From Leyella stercorea (GTDB lineage Bacteria > Bacteroidota > Bacteroidia > Bacteroidales > Bacteroidaceae), in the NCBI RefSeq assembly GCF_019052365.1, contig NZ_JAHQUY010000003.1, positions 30,498 through 94,497 of the forward strand: a stretch of DNA of 64,000 bases, read 5' to 3'. A program made the position numbers and the translations under genes. How positions within the stretch are numbered: the stretch's first letter is position 1; every line of letters begins with the position of its first letter. Below, in pieces: positions 50,212 to 58,426 of the stretch. The notes under the pieces are model-generated. The model was not told the DNA's origin. It was given only the letters and a program-made list of their open reading frames with translations, and did not search any database.

Positions 50212-51252
50212 ATGAGAAAGATAAGCATCATTGGCAATTTTGATATAAAGAACAATAGTTATAACGGGCAGACCATCAAGACGCGCATCGTTGCCGACGA
50301 ACTGGAGTCGTTATACGGAGCGTCAGAGATAAAGCGCATCGACACAGCCGGCGGCAAGAGCGTCGTTCTGCGCCTTCTTTTCCAGCTGTTCGGCTGCGTC
50401 ATGGGCAGCCGCAATATTATTATCCTGCCCGCGCAGAACGGCATAAAGGTGATTCTGCCGCTTGTCGTGATATACAACCTGCTGTTCCGCCGCCGCATTC
50501 ATTATGTTGTGATAGGCGGATGGCTCGCCGAACTGCTGCAGCGCAACCGCTGGCTGCTGCCTTTCGTCAAGCGCCTGCACATGATATACCCCGAAACGCA
50601 GAACATGAAGACGGCGCTTGCCGCATTGGGCTTGCATCGCGTTAAGGTGATGCCCAACTGCAAGCCGCTGCACATTCTGTCTGCCGACGAACTCGCGGGC
50701 TACAATCTCTGTCCGATGCGCTTCTGCATCTTCTCGCGCATTACGCCGACGAAAGGCATAGAAGATGCCATAAAGGCTGTGAGCCTTGCTAACGAGAAGG
50801 CTGGCAGCACCATCGCTACGCTTGACCTCTATGGTAATGTGGAGACTTGCGACTGTTCTTGGTTTGATAACGTAAAGGCTTCGATGCCCGAAACGGTGGC
50901 TTATCGCGGCAAGGTGGCGTTCGACAAGAGTGTCTCTACTCTGAAAGACTATACCGCGCTGCTCTTTCCTACGTACTATCCTGGCGAAGGACTCGCCGGC
51001 ACTGTCATCGACGCTTTCGCTGCAGGTCTGCCTATTATTGCGAGCGACTGGCACGACAATGCCAACATCATTACTGATGGAAAGAATGGTTTTGTCTTCC
51101 CTACGCATGACGTTAATCGCCTTGCTGAGATAATCCTCGACATTTATAAATGCCAAGATAGCCTTGTTCCAATGAAACTCAACTGTATACATTCGGCACA
51201 GGCTTATCTTCCTCCATTTGTCATCAAGATAATAACAACAGAATTGGCTTAG
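50212..51252 (+). CDS. family 4 glycosyltransferase
   Basis: From the ATG at 50212 the protein has 346 residues and the GT-B fold of family 4, with the C-terminal nucleotide-sugar binding part containing CIFSRITPTKGIEDAIKAV, YRGKVAFDKSVSTLKDYTALLFPTYYPGEGLAGTVIDAFAAGLPIIASDWHDNANII (the E-x7-E region). The upstream in-frame start at 50155 would overlap the previous gene and is less likely. It should transfer one sugar of the repeat unit. Confidence 0.88.
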   Translation: MRKISIIGNFDIKNNSYNGQTIKTRIVADELESLYGASEIKRIDTAGGKSVVLRLLFQLFGCVMGSRNIIILPAQNGIKVILPLVVIYNLLFRRRIHYVVIGGWLAELLQRNRWLLPFVKRLHMIYPETQNMKTALAALGLHRVKVMPNCKPLHILSADELAGYNLCPMRFCIFSRITPTKGIEDAIKAVSLANEKAGSTIATLDLYGNVETCDCSWFDNVKASMPETVAYRGKVAFDKSVSTLKDYTALLFPTYYPGEGLAGTVIDAFAAGLPIIASDWHDNANIITDGKNGFVFPTHDVNRLAEIILDIYKCQDSLVPMKLNCIHSAQAYLPPFVIKIITTELA

Positions 51253-51308
51253 CCATATCTATTGTTATTGTTTTGTTACAAATGGTCCTCCATTTCAAAT
51301 AAATATGT

Positions 51309-51316
51309 TAACTTTG
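51309..51316 (+). promoter_or_regulatory. internal -7 box in the polysaccharide locus
   Basis: TAACTTTG matches TAnnTTTG, 26 bp before the UDP-sugar dehydrogenase gene. A TTTG at 51282 lies 23 bp upstream of it. The second half of the locus may be transcribed from here. Confidence 0.55.
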
Positions 51317-51342
51317 TACGAATTTTTAAATATATAATGTAA

Positions 51343-52608
51343 ATGGAAATAAAAATTGCTGTTATCGGACTTGGATATGTGGGCTTGCCGTTAGCTCGTC
51401 TTTTCTCAACAAAGTATCCGACTGTTGGTTTCGACATGAACCAGCATCGTGTGGACGAGCTTATGCAGGGTCATGATTCCACACTGGAAGTGTCTGATGA
51501 ATTGCTTGGCGACGCTATACATAACCATAACTTCGTTTGTTCCACCAATCTTGACGATATACGCGACTGCAACTTCTACGTTGTAGCCGTACCAACACCC
51601 GTTGACAATAACAATCACCCAGACCTCAAGCCGCTTTGGGGTGCCAGCGAGACCGTGGGTAAGGTGATAAAGAAGGGCGATATCGTCGTGTACGAGTCGA
51701 CCGTCTATCCCGGTGTTACAGAGGAAGAGTGTCTGCCAGTAGTGGAGCGTGTGAGCGGACTGAAGTATAACGAGGACTTCTTCGCAGGCTACAGCCCCGA
51801 GCGAATCAATCCGGGTGACAAACTTCATACCGTGGAGAAGATCAAGAAGGTGACCTCTGGTTCTACGCCCGAGGTGGCTGACATCGTGGACGGCGTCTAT
51901 AATTCGGTACTCGTCAACGGCACACACAAGGCACCGAGCATCCGTGTGGCTGAGGCTTCGAAGATAATAGAGAATTCGCAGCGCGATGTCAACATCGCTT
52001 TCATGAACGAACTGGCAAAGATATTCAATGCTATGGGTATCGACACCAACGACGTCATTGAGGCTGCGGCTTCAAAATGGAACTTCATTAAGCTCAAGCC
52101 GGGTTTGGTAGGCGGACACTGTATCAGTGTCGACCCTTATTATCTCATTCAGAAAGCTCAAGTGTATGGCGTTCTTCCGCGTGTGATGTTTGCAGCACGT
52201 CGACTGAATGACGGCATGGGCGACTATGTTGCCAATCAGGTTATCAAGTGCATGAACAAGAAAGGCATCCTCGTCAAGGACGCCAAGATACTCATCCTCG
52301 GCATTACTTTCAAGGAGAACTGTCCCGATATCCGCAATACTAAGGTGGTGGACATCTATCACACTCTTAGCGAATACACCCACAACATCGACGTATACGA
52401 CCCGTGGGCTAACGCCGAAAGAGTTGAGCACGAATATGGTATCAGCATCAAGACGCAACTTCCTAACGAGAAGTACGATGCCGTAATTCTTGCCGTTGCT
52501 CACAACGAGTTCCGCAACCTCGACTTCTCAGCCGTTCGTGCTACGAACAGCGTGTTGTATGACGTTAAGGGCGTATTGTCGCGCGATAGCATAGACGCAC
52601 GTCTTTAA
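51343..52608 (+). CDS. UDP-N-acetylhexosamine/UDP-sugar 6-dehydrogenase (TviB/WbpA-like)
   Basis: This 421-residue protein is an NAD-dependent nucleotide-sugar dehydrogenase that oxidises C6 of a UDP-sugar to a uronic acid. It has the NAD motif AVIGLGYVGLPLARLFS, YSPERINPGDKLHTVEKIKKVTSG, the catalytic Cys260 in GGHCISVDPYYLI and the C-terminal GITFKENCPDIRNTKVVDI. The motifs SPERINPGD and KVTSG resemble TviB/WbpA-type enzymes that act on UDP-GlcNAc or UDP-GalNAc more than UDP-glucose dehydrogenases. An acidic sugar is therefore likely in the polymer. Confidence 0.9.
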   Translation: MEIKIAVIGLGYVGLPLARLFSTKYPTVGFDMNQHRVDELMQGHDSTLEVSDELLGDAIHNHNFVCSTNLDDIRDCNFYVVAVPTPVDNNNHPDLKPLWGASETVGKVIKKGDIVVYESTVYPGVTEEECLPVVERVSGLKYNEDFFAGYSPERINPGDKLHTVEKIKKVTSGSTPEVADIVDGVYNSVLVNGTHKAPSIRVAEASKIIENSQRDVNIAFMNELAKIFNAMGIDTNDVIEAAASKWNFIKLKPGLVGGHCISVDPYYLIQKAQVYGVLPRVMFAARRLNDGMGDYVANQVIKCMNKKGILVKDAKILILGITFKENCPDIRNTKVVDIYHTLSEYTHNIDVYDPWANAERVEHEYGISIKTQLPNEKYDAVILAVAHNEFRNLDFSAVRATNSVLYDVKGVLSRDSIDARL

Positions 52609-52613
52609 TTATA

Positions 52614-53648
52614 ATGACAGACAGCATGAACAATCCTAAGATAACAGTAGTTTGTCCCATATATCAAGAGCGCAGATTTATAGAAGGACTTCTTGAGAGT
52701 ATCACTCTACAAGACTATCCTAAAGATAGTATGGAGGTGTTCCTAATTGATGGAATGAGCAAAGATGGCACACGTGAGTTTATCACGGAGTATGCCAAGA
52801 CACATCCGTTCTTTAAGCTCATTGACAATCCTCAGCGAACCGTTCCTTACGCTCTCAACAACGGCATTGCCAAGGCTACTGGCGACGTGGTCATACGTAT
52901 AGACGCACATTGCAAGTATCCGGTTGACTATTTCTCACGCCTTGTCCGTTATCTTTACGAGCTAAAGGCTGACAATGTGGGCGGCGTGTGCAACACGCTT
53001 CCTGCCAACGACAGCACCAAGGCGCTTGCCATAGCCCAGTGTCTGTGTCATTCTTTCGGCGTCGGAGGTTCTGATTTCCGCATCGGCGCCAGCAAGATAA
53101 AGCAGGTAGACACCGTGCCTTTCGGCTGTTTCCATCGCGACTTGTTCGACAGGATTGGCATGTTCGATCCCGAATTGACGCGAAATCAAGACGACGAATT
53201 CAACGGACGCATAATCAAGAACGGCGGAAAGATATTCCTTATCCCCGACATCGTCATTGAGTATGCTGCCCGTGACACCATCGCAAAGACGCGTCGCATG
53301 TACTGGCAGTACGGACTGTTCAAGCCGTTGGTGAACCGCAAGCTCGGAACGCCTGCCACTGTGCGCCAGTTCTTCCCCCTGCTTTTCTGCATAGGCATAA
53401 TGTTGGGAGCGGTGCTTAGCTTTGTTTCGTCTATTATAGCCTATATGTATATAGCTGTAATGGCGTTATATTTCGCTCTCGGTTTCATGTTTGGCATCAA
53501 GACAGCGTTGCAAAAGAAGCGCTTTGCCTTGGCTTTTTACATGCCATACATCTTCCTCAACCTCCACTTGAGTTATGGCTTCGGCTATATAAAAGGTTTG
53601 TATAAGGTGTTGACAAACAAAAAAATGACAGTAAACGTAAATAGATAA
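52614..53648 (+). CDS. family 2 glycosyltransferase with C-terminal membrane helices
   Basis: The 344-residue protein has family 2 motifs (KITVVCPIYQERRFIEGLLESITLQDYP, FLIDGMSKDGTREF, VVIRIDAHCKYPVDYF with DAH as the DxD-like site, and RNQDDEFNGRI as the catalytic QxxEF-like part) and two to three membrane helices near the C-terminus. This resembles ExoA-type transferases of exopolysaccharide assembly. It follows the dehydrogenase by 5 bp, so the two are translated together. Confidence 0.9.
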   Translation: MTDSMNNPKITVVCPIYQERRFIEGLLESITLQDYPKDSMEVFLIDGMSKDGTREFITEYAKTHPFFKLIDNPQRTVPYALNNGIAKATGDVVIRIDAHCKYPVDYFSRLVRYLYELKADNVGGVCNTLPANDSTKALAIAQCLCHSFGVGGSDFRIGASKIKQVDTVPFGCFHRDLFDRIGMFDPELTRNQDDEFNGRIIKNGGKIFLIPDIVIEYAARDTIAKTRRMYWQYGLFKPLVNRKLGTPATVRQFFPLLFCIGIMLGAVLSFVSSIIAYMYIAVMALYFALGFMFGIKTALQKKRFALAFYMPYIFLNLHLSYGFGYIKGLYKVLTNKKMTVNVNR

Positions 53649-53653
53649 TAATT

Positions 53654-54868
53654 ATGAAGATACCGTTTTCGCCCCCATATATCGACGATGATGTAATTAA
53701 CGAAGTTAACGACTCGCTGCGTTCGGGCTGGATAACAACCGGTCCGAAGGTGAAGGCTCTTGAAGAAGAGATATGCAAGCTCTCGGGCGCAAGCCGCGCT
53801 CTGGGTGTCAACTCATGGACATCGGGCGCCATTCTGGTGCTCCGCTGGCTCGGATTGCAGCCCGGCGACGAGGTTATCGTGCCGGCGTACACTTATTCGG
53901 CTACAGCGCTTGCCGTGCTTTGGGCTGGTGGCAAGCCGGTGATGGTCGACTCCTGCGACGACTTCAACATCTCTGTGGAAGCCATCCGCCGCGCCATTAC
54001 GCCGCGCACCAAGGCTATTCTGCCGGTAGACATCGCCGGATTCCCCTGCGACTACAAGTCTATCATGGCGCTTGTTGCCGATGATGAGGTGAAGGCGCAG
54101 TTCAATCCGACGTCAGACGTGCAGCGCAAGCTGGGTCGAATCATCGTTATCAGCGATTCGGCTCACTCTATCGGCGCTCACTACGACGGCAAGCGCGCCG
54201 GATCGGAGACCGACATCGCCATCTTCTCGCTTCATGCCGTGAAGAACGTCACGACGGCTGAGGGCGGAGCCATCTGTATGAACATGCCGGAGCCGTTCGA
54301 CAACGACCAGCTCTATGCCGATATGCGTCTGCTCTCGCTCAACTGCCAGACGAAGGACGCCTTCACGAAGTCGAAGGCTGGCGGATGGCGCTACGACATC
54401 GTGGGTCAGGGCATGAAGTGCAATCTGGCTGACGTGAATGCCGCCATAGGTTTGGCGCAGATACGCAAGTACGAGCAGCTGTTGAAGGAACGCAAGCGCG
54501 TATTCACACGCTACAACAACGCCCTGAAGCAGTATGCATGGGCTATAACGCCGCCTTCTGAGATGCTGGGCAAGGAGAGTTCGTACCATGTGTATGCGCT
54601 CCGCATTGACGGCGCAAGCGAGCAGCAGCGCGACGAGATTATACAGGAGATATCTAAGGCAGAAGTGGCGGTGAACGTCCATTTCATTCCGATGCCTATG
54701 CTCACGCTCTTCCGCGAGATGGGTTACGATATCAACGATTATCCGCAGGCTTACCGCAACTATGCTCACGAAATCTCGCTTCCGGTATATCCGCAGCTCA
54801 CCGACGAGCAGGCCGATTTCGTGGTTAAGACCGTCGTTGAGGCTTACAATAAGGTGATGGGTAAATAA
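53654..54868 (+). CDS. DegT/DnrJ/EryC1 sugar aminotransferase
   Basis: This 404-residue PLP enzyme transfers an amino group to a 4-keto (or 3-keto) nucleotide sugar. It has GWITTGPKVKALEEEI, IVPAYTYSATALAVLWAGGKPVMVD, the PLP lysine Lys197 in FSLHAVKNVTTAEGG and the C-terminal HVYALRIDG region. With the CapD/PglF-type dehydratase at 55552 and the phosphoglycosyl transferase at 54883 it forms the set used to make and load a UDP-amino-sugar, as in bacillosamine synthesis; the acetyltransferase of that pathway is not seen here. Confidence 0.9.
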   Translation: MKIPFSPPYIDDDVINEVNDSLRSGWITTGPKVKALEEEICKLSGASRALGVNSWTSGAILVLRWLGLQPGDEVIVPAYTYSATALAVLWAGGKPVMVDSCDDFNISVEAIRRAITPRTKAILPVDIAGFPCDYKSIMALVADDEVKAQFNPTSDVQRKLGRIIVISDSAHSIGAHYDGKRAGSETDIAIFSLHAVKNVTTAEGGAICMNMPEPFDNDQLYADMRLLSLNCQTKDAFTKSKAGGWRYDIVGQGMKCNLADVNAAIGLAQIRKYEQLLKERKRVFTRYNNALKQYAWAITPPSEMLGKESSYHVYALRIDGASEQQRDEIIQEISKAEVAVNVHFIPMPMLTLFREMGYDINDYPQAYRNYAHEISLPVYPQLTDEQADFVVKTVVEAYNKVMGK

Positions 54869-54882
54869 GCTGGGGAAGGGAT

Positions 54883-55470
54883 ATGACAAGATTTCTTGAT
54901 ATCTTATTCTCGCTCTTCGGCTTGATAGTGCTTTCGCCATTGTTTCTCGTGCTCTACGTGCTGATACGTATGGAGAGCAAGGGCGGCGGATTCTACTCGC
55001 AGGAGCGTGTGGGACGCAACGGCGTGCCCTTCCGTCTGTACAAGTTCCGCTCCATGCGTGTCGGTTCCGACCGCAAGGGACTTATCACCGTGGGCGAGCG
55101 CGACAACCGCATCACTCGCACCGGACTCTTCATACGCAAGTACAAGCTCGACGAGCTGCCGCAGCTCTGGAACGTGCTCATGGGCGACATGAGCCTTGTG
55201 GGGCCGCGTCCGGAGGTGGAGAAGTACACACGTCTCTACACGCCCGAACAGAAGCGTGTGCTGAGCGTGCGTCCGGGCATCACCGACTGGGCTTCGATAG
55301 AGTACATCGACGAGAACCGCATCCTCGGCGAAGCTGCCGACCCCGACAAGGCGTACATAGAGCAGATAATGCCCGACAAGATTGCGCTCAATATGCGCTA
55401 CATCAACCATCACACCGTCGGAGAGTATTTTCGCATCATCTTCGCCACTTTCTTCAATATCGGAAAATAA
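54883..55470 (+). CDS. undecaprenyl-phosphate phosphoglycosyl transferase (PglC-like)
   Basis: The 195-residue protein is a small monotopic phosphoglycosyl transferase. It has a re-entrant N-terminal helix (LFSLFGLIVLSPLFLVLYVLIRMESKG), the motif YSQERVGRNGVPFRLYKFRSM, and the catalytic Asp90-Glu91 pair in KYKLDELPQLWNVLMGDMSLVGPRPE. It begins lipid-linked repeat-unit synthesis by moving a phospho-sugar to undecaprenyl phosphate. The short form without extra N-terminal helices matches PglC rather than WbaP. It follows the aminotransferase by 14 bp. Confidence 0.93.
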   Translation: MTRFLDILFSLFGLIVLSPLFLVLYVLIRMESKGGGFYSQERVGRNGVPFRLYKFRSMRVGSDRKGLITVGERDNRITRTGLFIRKYKLDELPQLWNVLMGDMSLVGPRPEVEKYTRLYTPEQKRVLSVRPGITDWASIEYIDENRILGEAADPDKAYIEQIMPDKIALNMRYINHHTVGEYFRIIFATFFNIGK

Positions 55471-55551
55471 TTGTGGCTTGAAGCGCAAAACATCTGTTAG
55501 GAAATGTAATATATCGGCTATGTTTACGTTTCTTAAATAAAGACCTTTAAG

Positions 55552-57480
55552 ATGAATTTCACTAATAAACTTATAAACTGGTACTTCAACAAGAAGTCGC
55601 TGCCTTACTGGTGCGTCTTCATGTTCGATTGTGCCATTGTCTTCTTCTCGTTCCTGCTGGTCTATCAGCAGACTTATGGTGGAGCGAAAACACTTAGCGT
55701 ATTGTGGCAGTTGTGCTCAATGTGTGCTATTTATGCCATATTCTACGCTGTAGGCTTCAAGATGTTCCATACATACGACGGCATTCTGCGCTACTCCTCA
55801 TTCGTCGACCTGCAGCGCGTGGGTTATGCCTCGCTTGTGGGTTGCGTGCTCTCTTATCTGGGCCACTTCGTGATGCTGCAGTTCGACTATTTCCAGAATG
55901 TGTACGTAGGCGGACGCGAGATAGCGCTGGCTTCGCTTATCAGCGTGCTGCTCCTGTGGGCGGTGCGCGTGTTGGTGAAGACGGTTTACGACGTCTCTAT
56001 CGATACGTTCAACGCCCGTCCCACAGTCATCCTCGGCATTGACGAGGGCGGCATCGGTCTTGCCAAGCTCGTGCGCAACGACAAGTCGCTGCGCATGCGT
56101 CTCTTCGGCTTCGTATCCGACGGCAACAACGTGCGCCACAAGGTGCTCATGGGTCTGGATGTTTACCGGTACAGCGACGTGAGGCGACTCGTGAAGCAGG
56201 AGCACATCGAGTGTCTGCTCGTTTCGCAGGGCGCCATAGACGAGTTCCGCAAGGACAAGGCGCTACAGGATATGCTTATAGCTGAGGGCGTGCACATCTA
56301 CATGCCGCGCGCCAACGAGGAGTGGAACCCGGCTATGCCCGACGCCACGCTGAAGGAGGTGAGCATCGAAGATCTGCTGCCGCGCGACGAGATAAGCATC
56401 GACCTTAAGAGCGTAGCCGACACGCTGTATGGCAAGTGTATCCTCGTGACGGGTTCGGCGGGCAGTATTGGTAGCGAGATTGTGAAGCAACTCTGCCAGT
56501 TCAATCCGCGCGAACTGGTGCTCATCGACAGTGCCGAGACGCCGCAGCACGACATACGCTTGATGATGGCGAAGCGCTATCCACACATCAAGGCGGAAAC
56601 CATTGTTACGTCTATCACCGGACAGCTGCGCATGGAGAACATCTTCCGCCGTTTCCGTCCCGACTACGTATTCCATGCCGCTGCATACAAGCATGTGCCG
56701 ATGATGGAGAACAATCCGACGGAGAGCGTTGAGAACAACATCTACGGCACGAAGGTGCTTGCCGACATGGCTGTGAAGTACGGCGTGAAGAAGTTTGTGA
56801 TGATTTCTACGGACAAGGCGGTGAACCCCACAAACGTCATGGGATGCTCGAAGCGCATCTGTGAGATGTACGTGCAGAGCCTTAACAACGCCGTGCGAAG
56901 CGGAAAGGTGGAGGGCTGCACCCAGTTCGTCACCACGCGTTTCGGCAATGTGCTTGGCTCAAACGGTTCGGTCATTCCGCTCTTCAAGCAGCAGATTAAG
57001 GCAGGCGGGCCGGTCACCGTGACTGACCCGAACATCATACGCTACTTCATGCTCATACCCGAGGCGTGCGAGCTGGTGCTCGAGGCTGGCGTAAAGGGCA
57101 ACGGCGGCGAGATATTCGTCTTCGACATGGGCAACCCCGTGAAGATTGCCGACCTCGCGCAGCGCATGATAAATCTGAGCGGTGCGAAGAACGTCGAGAT
57201 AAAGTACACGGGTCTTCGTGCCGGCGAGAAACTCTACGAGGAGGTGCTCAACGACAAGGAGTCGACCAAGCCGTCGTTCCACGAGAAGATTCGCATTGCT
57301 AACGTACGCGAGTACGACTACAGCGAGGTGGAGCGCGACATTGAGGAACTTATCGAGGTGAGCAAGCAATACGACGACATGCTCACCGTGAAGAAGATGA
57401 AGGAGATTGTGCCCGAATTCAAGAGTAACAACTCTGTGTACGAGGCATTGGACGCATCGATTGACACCGCAAAAGCTTAG
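55552..57480 (+). CDS. membrane UDP-sugar 4,6-dehydratase/epimerase (CapD/PglF-like)
   Basis: The 642-residue protein has four N-terminal membrane helices, a first Rossmann domain and a second, short-chain dehydrogenase-like domain with the NAD motif TGSAGSIGSEI at residues 300-310. The catalytic motif is MxxxK (Met430-x3-Lys434 in NVMGCSKRICEMY) instead of YxxxK, as in PglF-type 4,6-dehydratases. Together with the adjacent DegT aminotransferase and PglC-like transferase this suggests a UDP-4-keto-6-deoxy sugar that is aminated. It is the last rightward gene of the locus before a repeat and a terminator. Confidence 0.92.
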   Translation: MNFTNKLINWYFNKKSLPYWCVFMFDCAIVFFSFLLVYQQTYGGAKTLSVLWQLCSMCAIYAIFYAVGFKMFHTYDGILRYSSFVDLQRVGYASLVGCVLSYLGHFVMLQFDYFQNVYVGGREIALASLISVLLLWAVRVLVKTVYDVSIDTFNARPTVILGIDEGGIGLAKLVRNDKSLRMRLFGFVSDGNNVRHKVLMGLDVYRYSDVRRLVKQEHIECLLVSQGAIDEFRKDKALQDMLIAEGVHIYMPRANEEWNPAMPDATLKEVSIEDLLPRDEISIDLKSVADTLYGKCILVTGSAGSIGSEIVKQLCQFNPRELVLIDSAETPQHDIRLMMAKRYPHIKAETIVTSITGQLRMENIFRRFRPDYVFHAAAYKHVPMMENNPTESVENNIYGTKVLADMAVKYGVKKFVMISTDKAVNPTNVMGCSKRICEMYVQSLNNAVRSGKVEGCTQFVTTRFGNVLGSNGSVIPLFKQQIKAGGPVTVTDPNIIRYFMLIPEACELVLEAGVKGNGGEIFVFDMGNPVKIADLAQRMINLSGAKNVEIKYTGLRAGEKLYEEVLNDKESTKPSFHEKIRIANVREYDYSEVERDIEELIEVSKQYDDMLTVKKMKEIVPEFKSNNSVYEALDASIDTAKA

Positions 57481-57497
57481 CGTAAGTCATCGTTCTG

Positions 57498-57563
57498 CGG
57501 ACGGAATCCGATCGGACGGCGGACGGAATCCGATCGGGCGGCGAACGGAATCCGATTGGGCGG
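57498..57563. repeat. three 22-bp tandem repeats after the CapD-like gene
   Basis: Three units of the form CGGACGGAATCCGATCGGRC followed by GG lie end to end, with a degenerate fourth unit to about 57585. They begin 17 bp after the CapD-like stop. Units contain the short palindrome GGAATCCGAT. Confidence 0.85.
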
Positions 57564-57643
57564 CGGACGCGAACGGTCGGATGGCGTGAGGGCTGAAAGA
57601 GGAAAAGCTTAGCTGCTTTGCTGCATACCGACTGATACATACG

Positions 57644-57686
57644 AAAAAAGCCATAGGTTTAGAACTTCTAAATCTATGGCTTTTTT
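57644..57686. terminator. bidirectional terminator
   Basis: The arms AAAAAAGCCATAG and CTATGGCTTTTTT pair, with a further inner stem GTTTAGA / TCTAAAT, giving a strong hairpin with a T-run on each side, between the CapD-like gene and the leftward lipoprotein gene. Confidence 0.85.
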
Positions 57687-57726
57687 CGTTTGTTATGGCC
57701 TTTTCCCGTTTGTCTATGGCCTTACC

Positions 57727-57846
57727 CGTAGCGGAGGTCTCCGGCCTCCGCAGCAAGCGATATGATTCCTACGGAATAATGCGTCGATGATTCCGGCATA
57801 ACAATGCGTCGGTTGGGTGCTGCGGAGGCCAGAGACCTCCGCTACG
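57727..57846. repeat. 29-bp inverted repeat (CGTAGCGGAGG family)
   Basis: The arms at 57727-57755 and 57818-57846 are inverted repeats with one mismatch (CGTAGCGGAGGTCTC...). They enclose 62 bp with ATGCGTCG twice and no gene. The right arm ends 6 bp before the stop of the lipoprotein gene. It is related in character to the element at 20986-21113. Confidence 0.8.
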
Positions 57847-57852
57847 TAGCGT

Positions 57853-58320
57853 TTAGAATCGCTTGAACTTCAAGCGCAGCGTCTTCGAGCGCAGTATCAT
57901 CTGTCCGCCGTTGAGTTTCTCCTTTACGAACTCCTCCTCAAGGTTGTTTATGCCGTAGGGAGCCAGCAGCGTCGGGTCGTCGATAGGGTGGTCGCCGCCG
58001 TTGTCGCCCTTGTCCTGGTGCCAGTTGTCCTTGTAGGGCGTGTGCGTCACAATCTTGTCGCGTGTCTGCTTGAAGCGCAGATAGTAGCCGTGCTGCTTGT
58101 CTACGTCGACGTCGCGCACGCTGATGAGCTTGTACTGCACGCCCCAGAACACGCGCTTCTTCGAGAGGTCGGTTGTGCCGCCCGTAGCCAGTGTGTCTAC
58201 GCGTTCTAAGTGCCAGAAGCCGTCGAAGTCGCCGTTGTCGCTGGTCTCTATCTCGCAGGAGGCGAGGGCGACGAGGGCGAACGCAGCCAATATTGTTTTG
58301 AATAATCGTTTTGCTATCAT
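57853..58320 (-). CDS. putative lipoprotein, lipocalin-like
   Basis: The 155-residue protein has a lipoprotein signal (MIAKRLFKTILAAFALVALASC, Cys22) followed by a domain starting DNGDFDGFWHLERVDTL, a pattern often seen at the start of lipocalin-like Bacteroidota proteins. Beta strands such as QYKLISVRDVDVDKQHGYYLRFKQ and QMILRSKTLRLKFKRF follow. The function is unknown. It lies directly downstream of the Wzi-like gene on the minus strand, separated by a repeat cluster, and might act at the cell surface with it. Confidence 0.7.
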   Translation of the reverse strand: MIAKRLFKTILAAFALVALASCEIETSDNGDFDGFWHLERVDTLATGGTTDLSKKRVFWGVQYKLISVRDVDVDKQHGYYLRFKQTRDKIVTHTPYKDNWHQDKGDNGGDHPIDDPTLLAPYGINNLEEEFVKEKLNGGQMILRSKTLRLKFKRF

Positions 58321-58417
58321 GTGTTGTGGTGTTGTGGTGTTGTGGTGTTGTGGTGTTGAGATGGTGATGGGGTGTTGTGATGTTGAGATGGTGAGATGTT
58401 GAGATGGTGATGGGGTG
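58321..58417. repeat. GTTGTGGTG/TTGAGATG repeat cluster
   Basis: The gap between the lipoprotein gene and the Wzi-like gene is made of tandem GTGTTGTG units at the left and TTGAGATGGTGAGATG units at the right. It is the same family as at 10251-10388 and 13927-13959 and as the coding repeat at 23127-23308. Confidence 0.85.
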
Positions 58418-58426
58418 AGATTTGCT

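Noticed and set aside
51253..51342. An invertible promoter in the polysaccharide locus
   Set aside because: The promoter at 51309 is not flanked by inverted repeats and no invertase gene is nearby.
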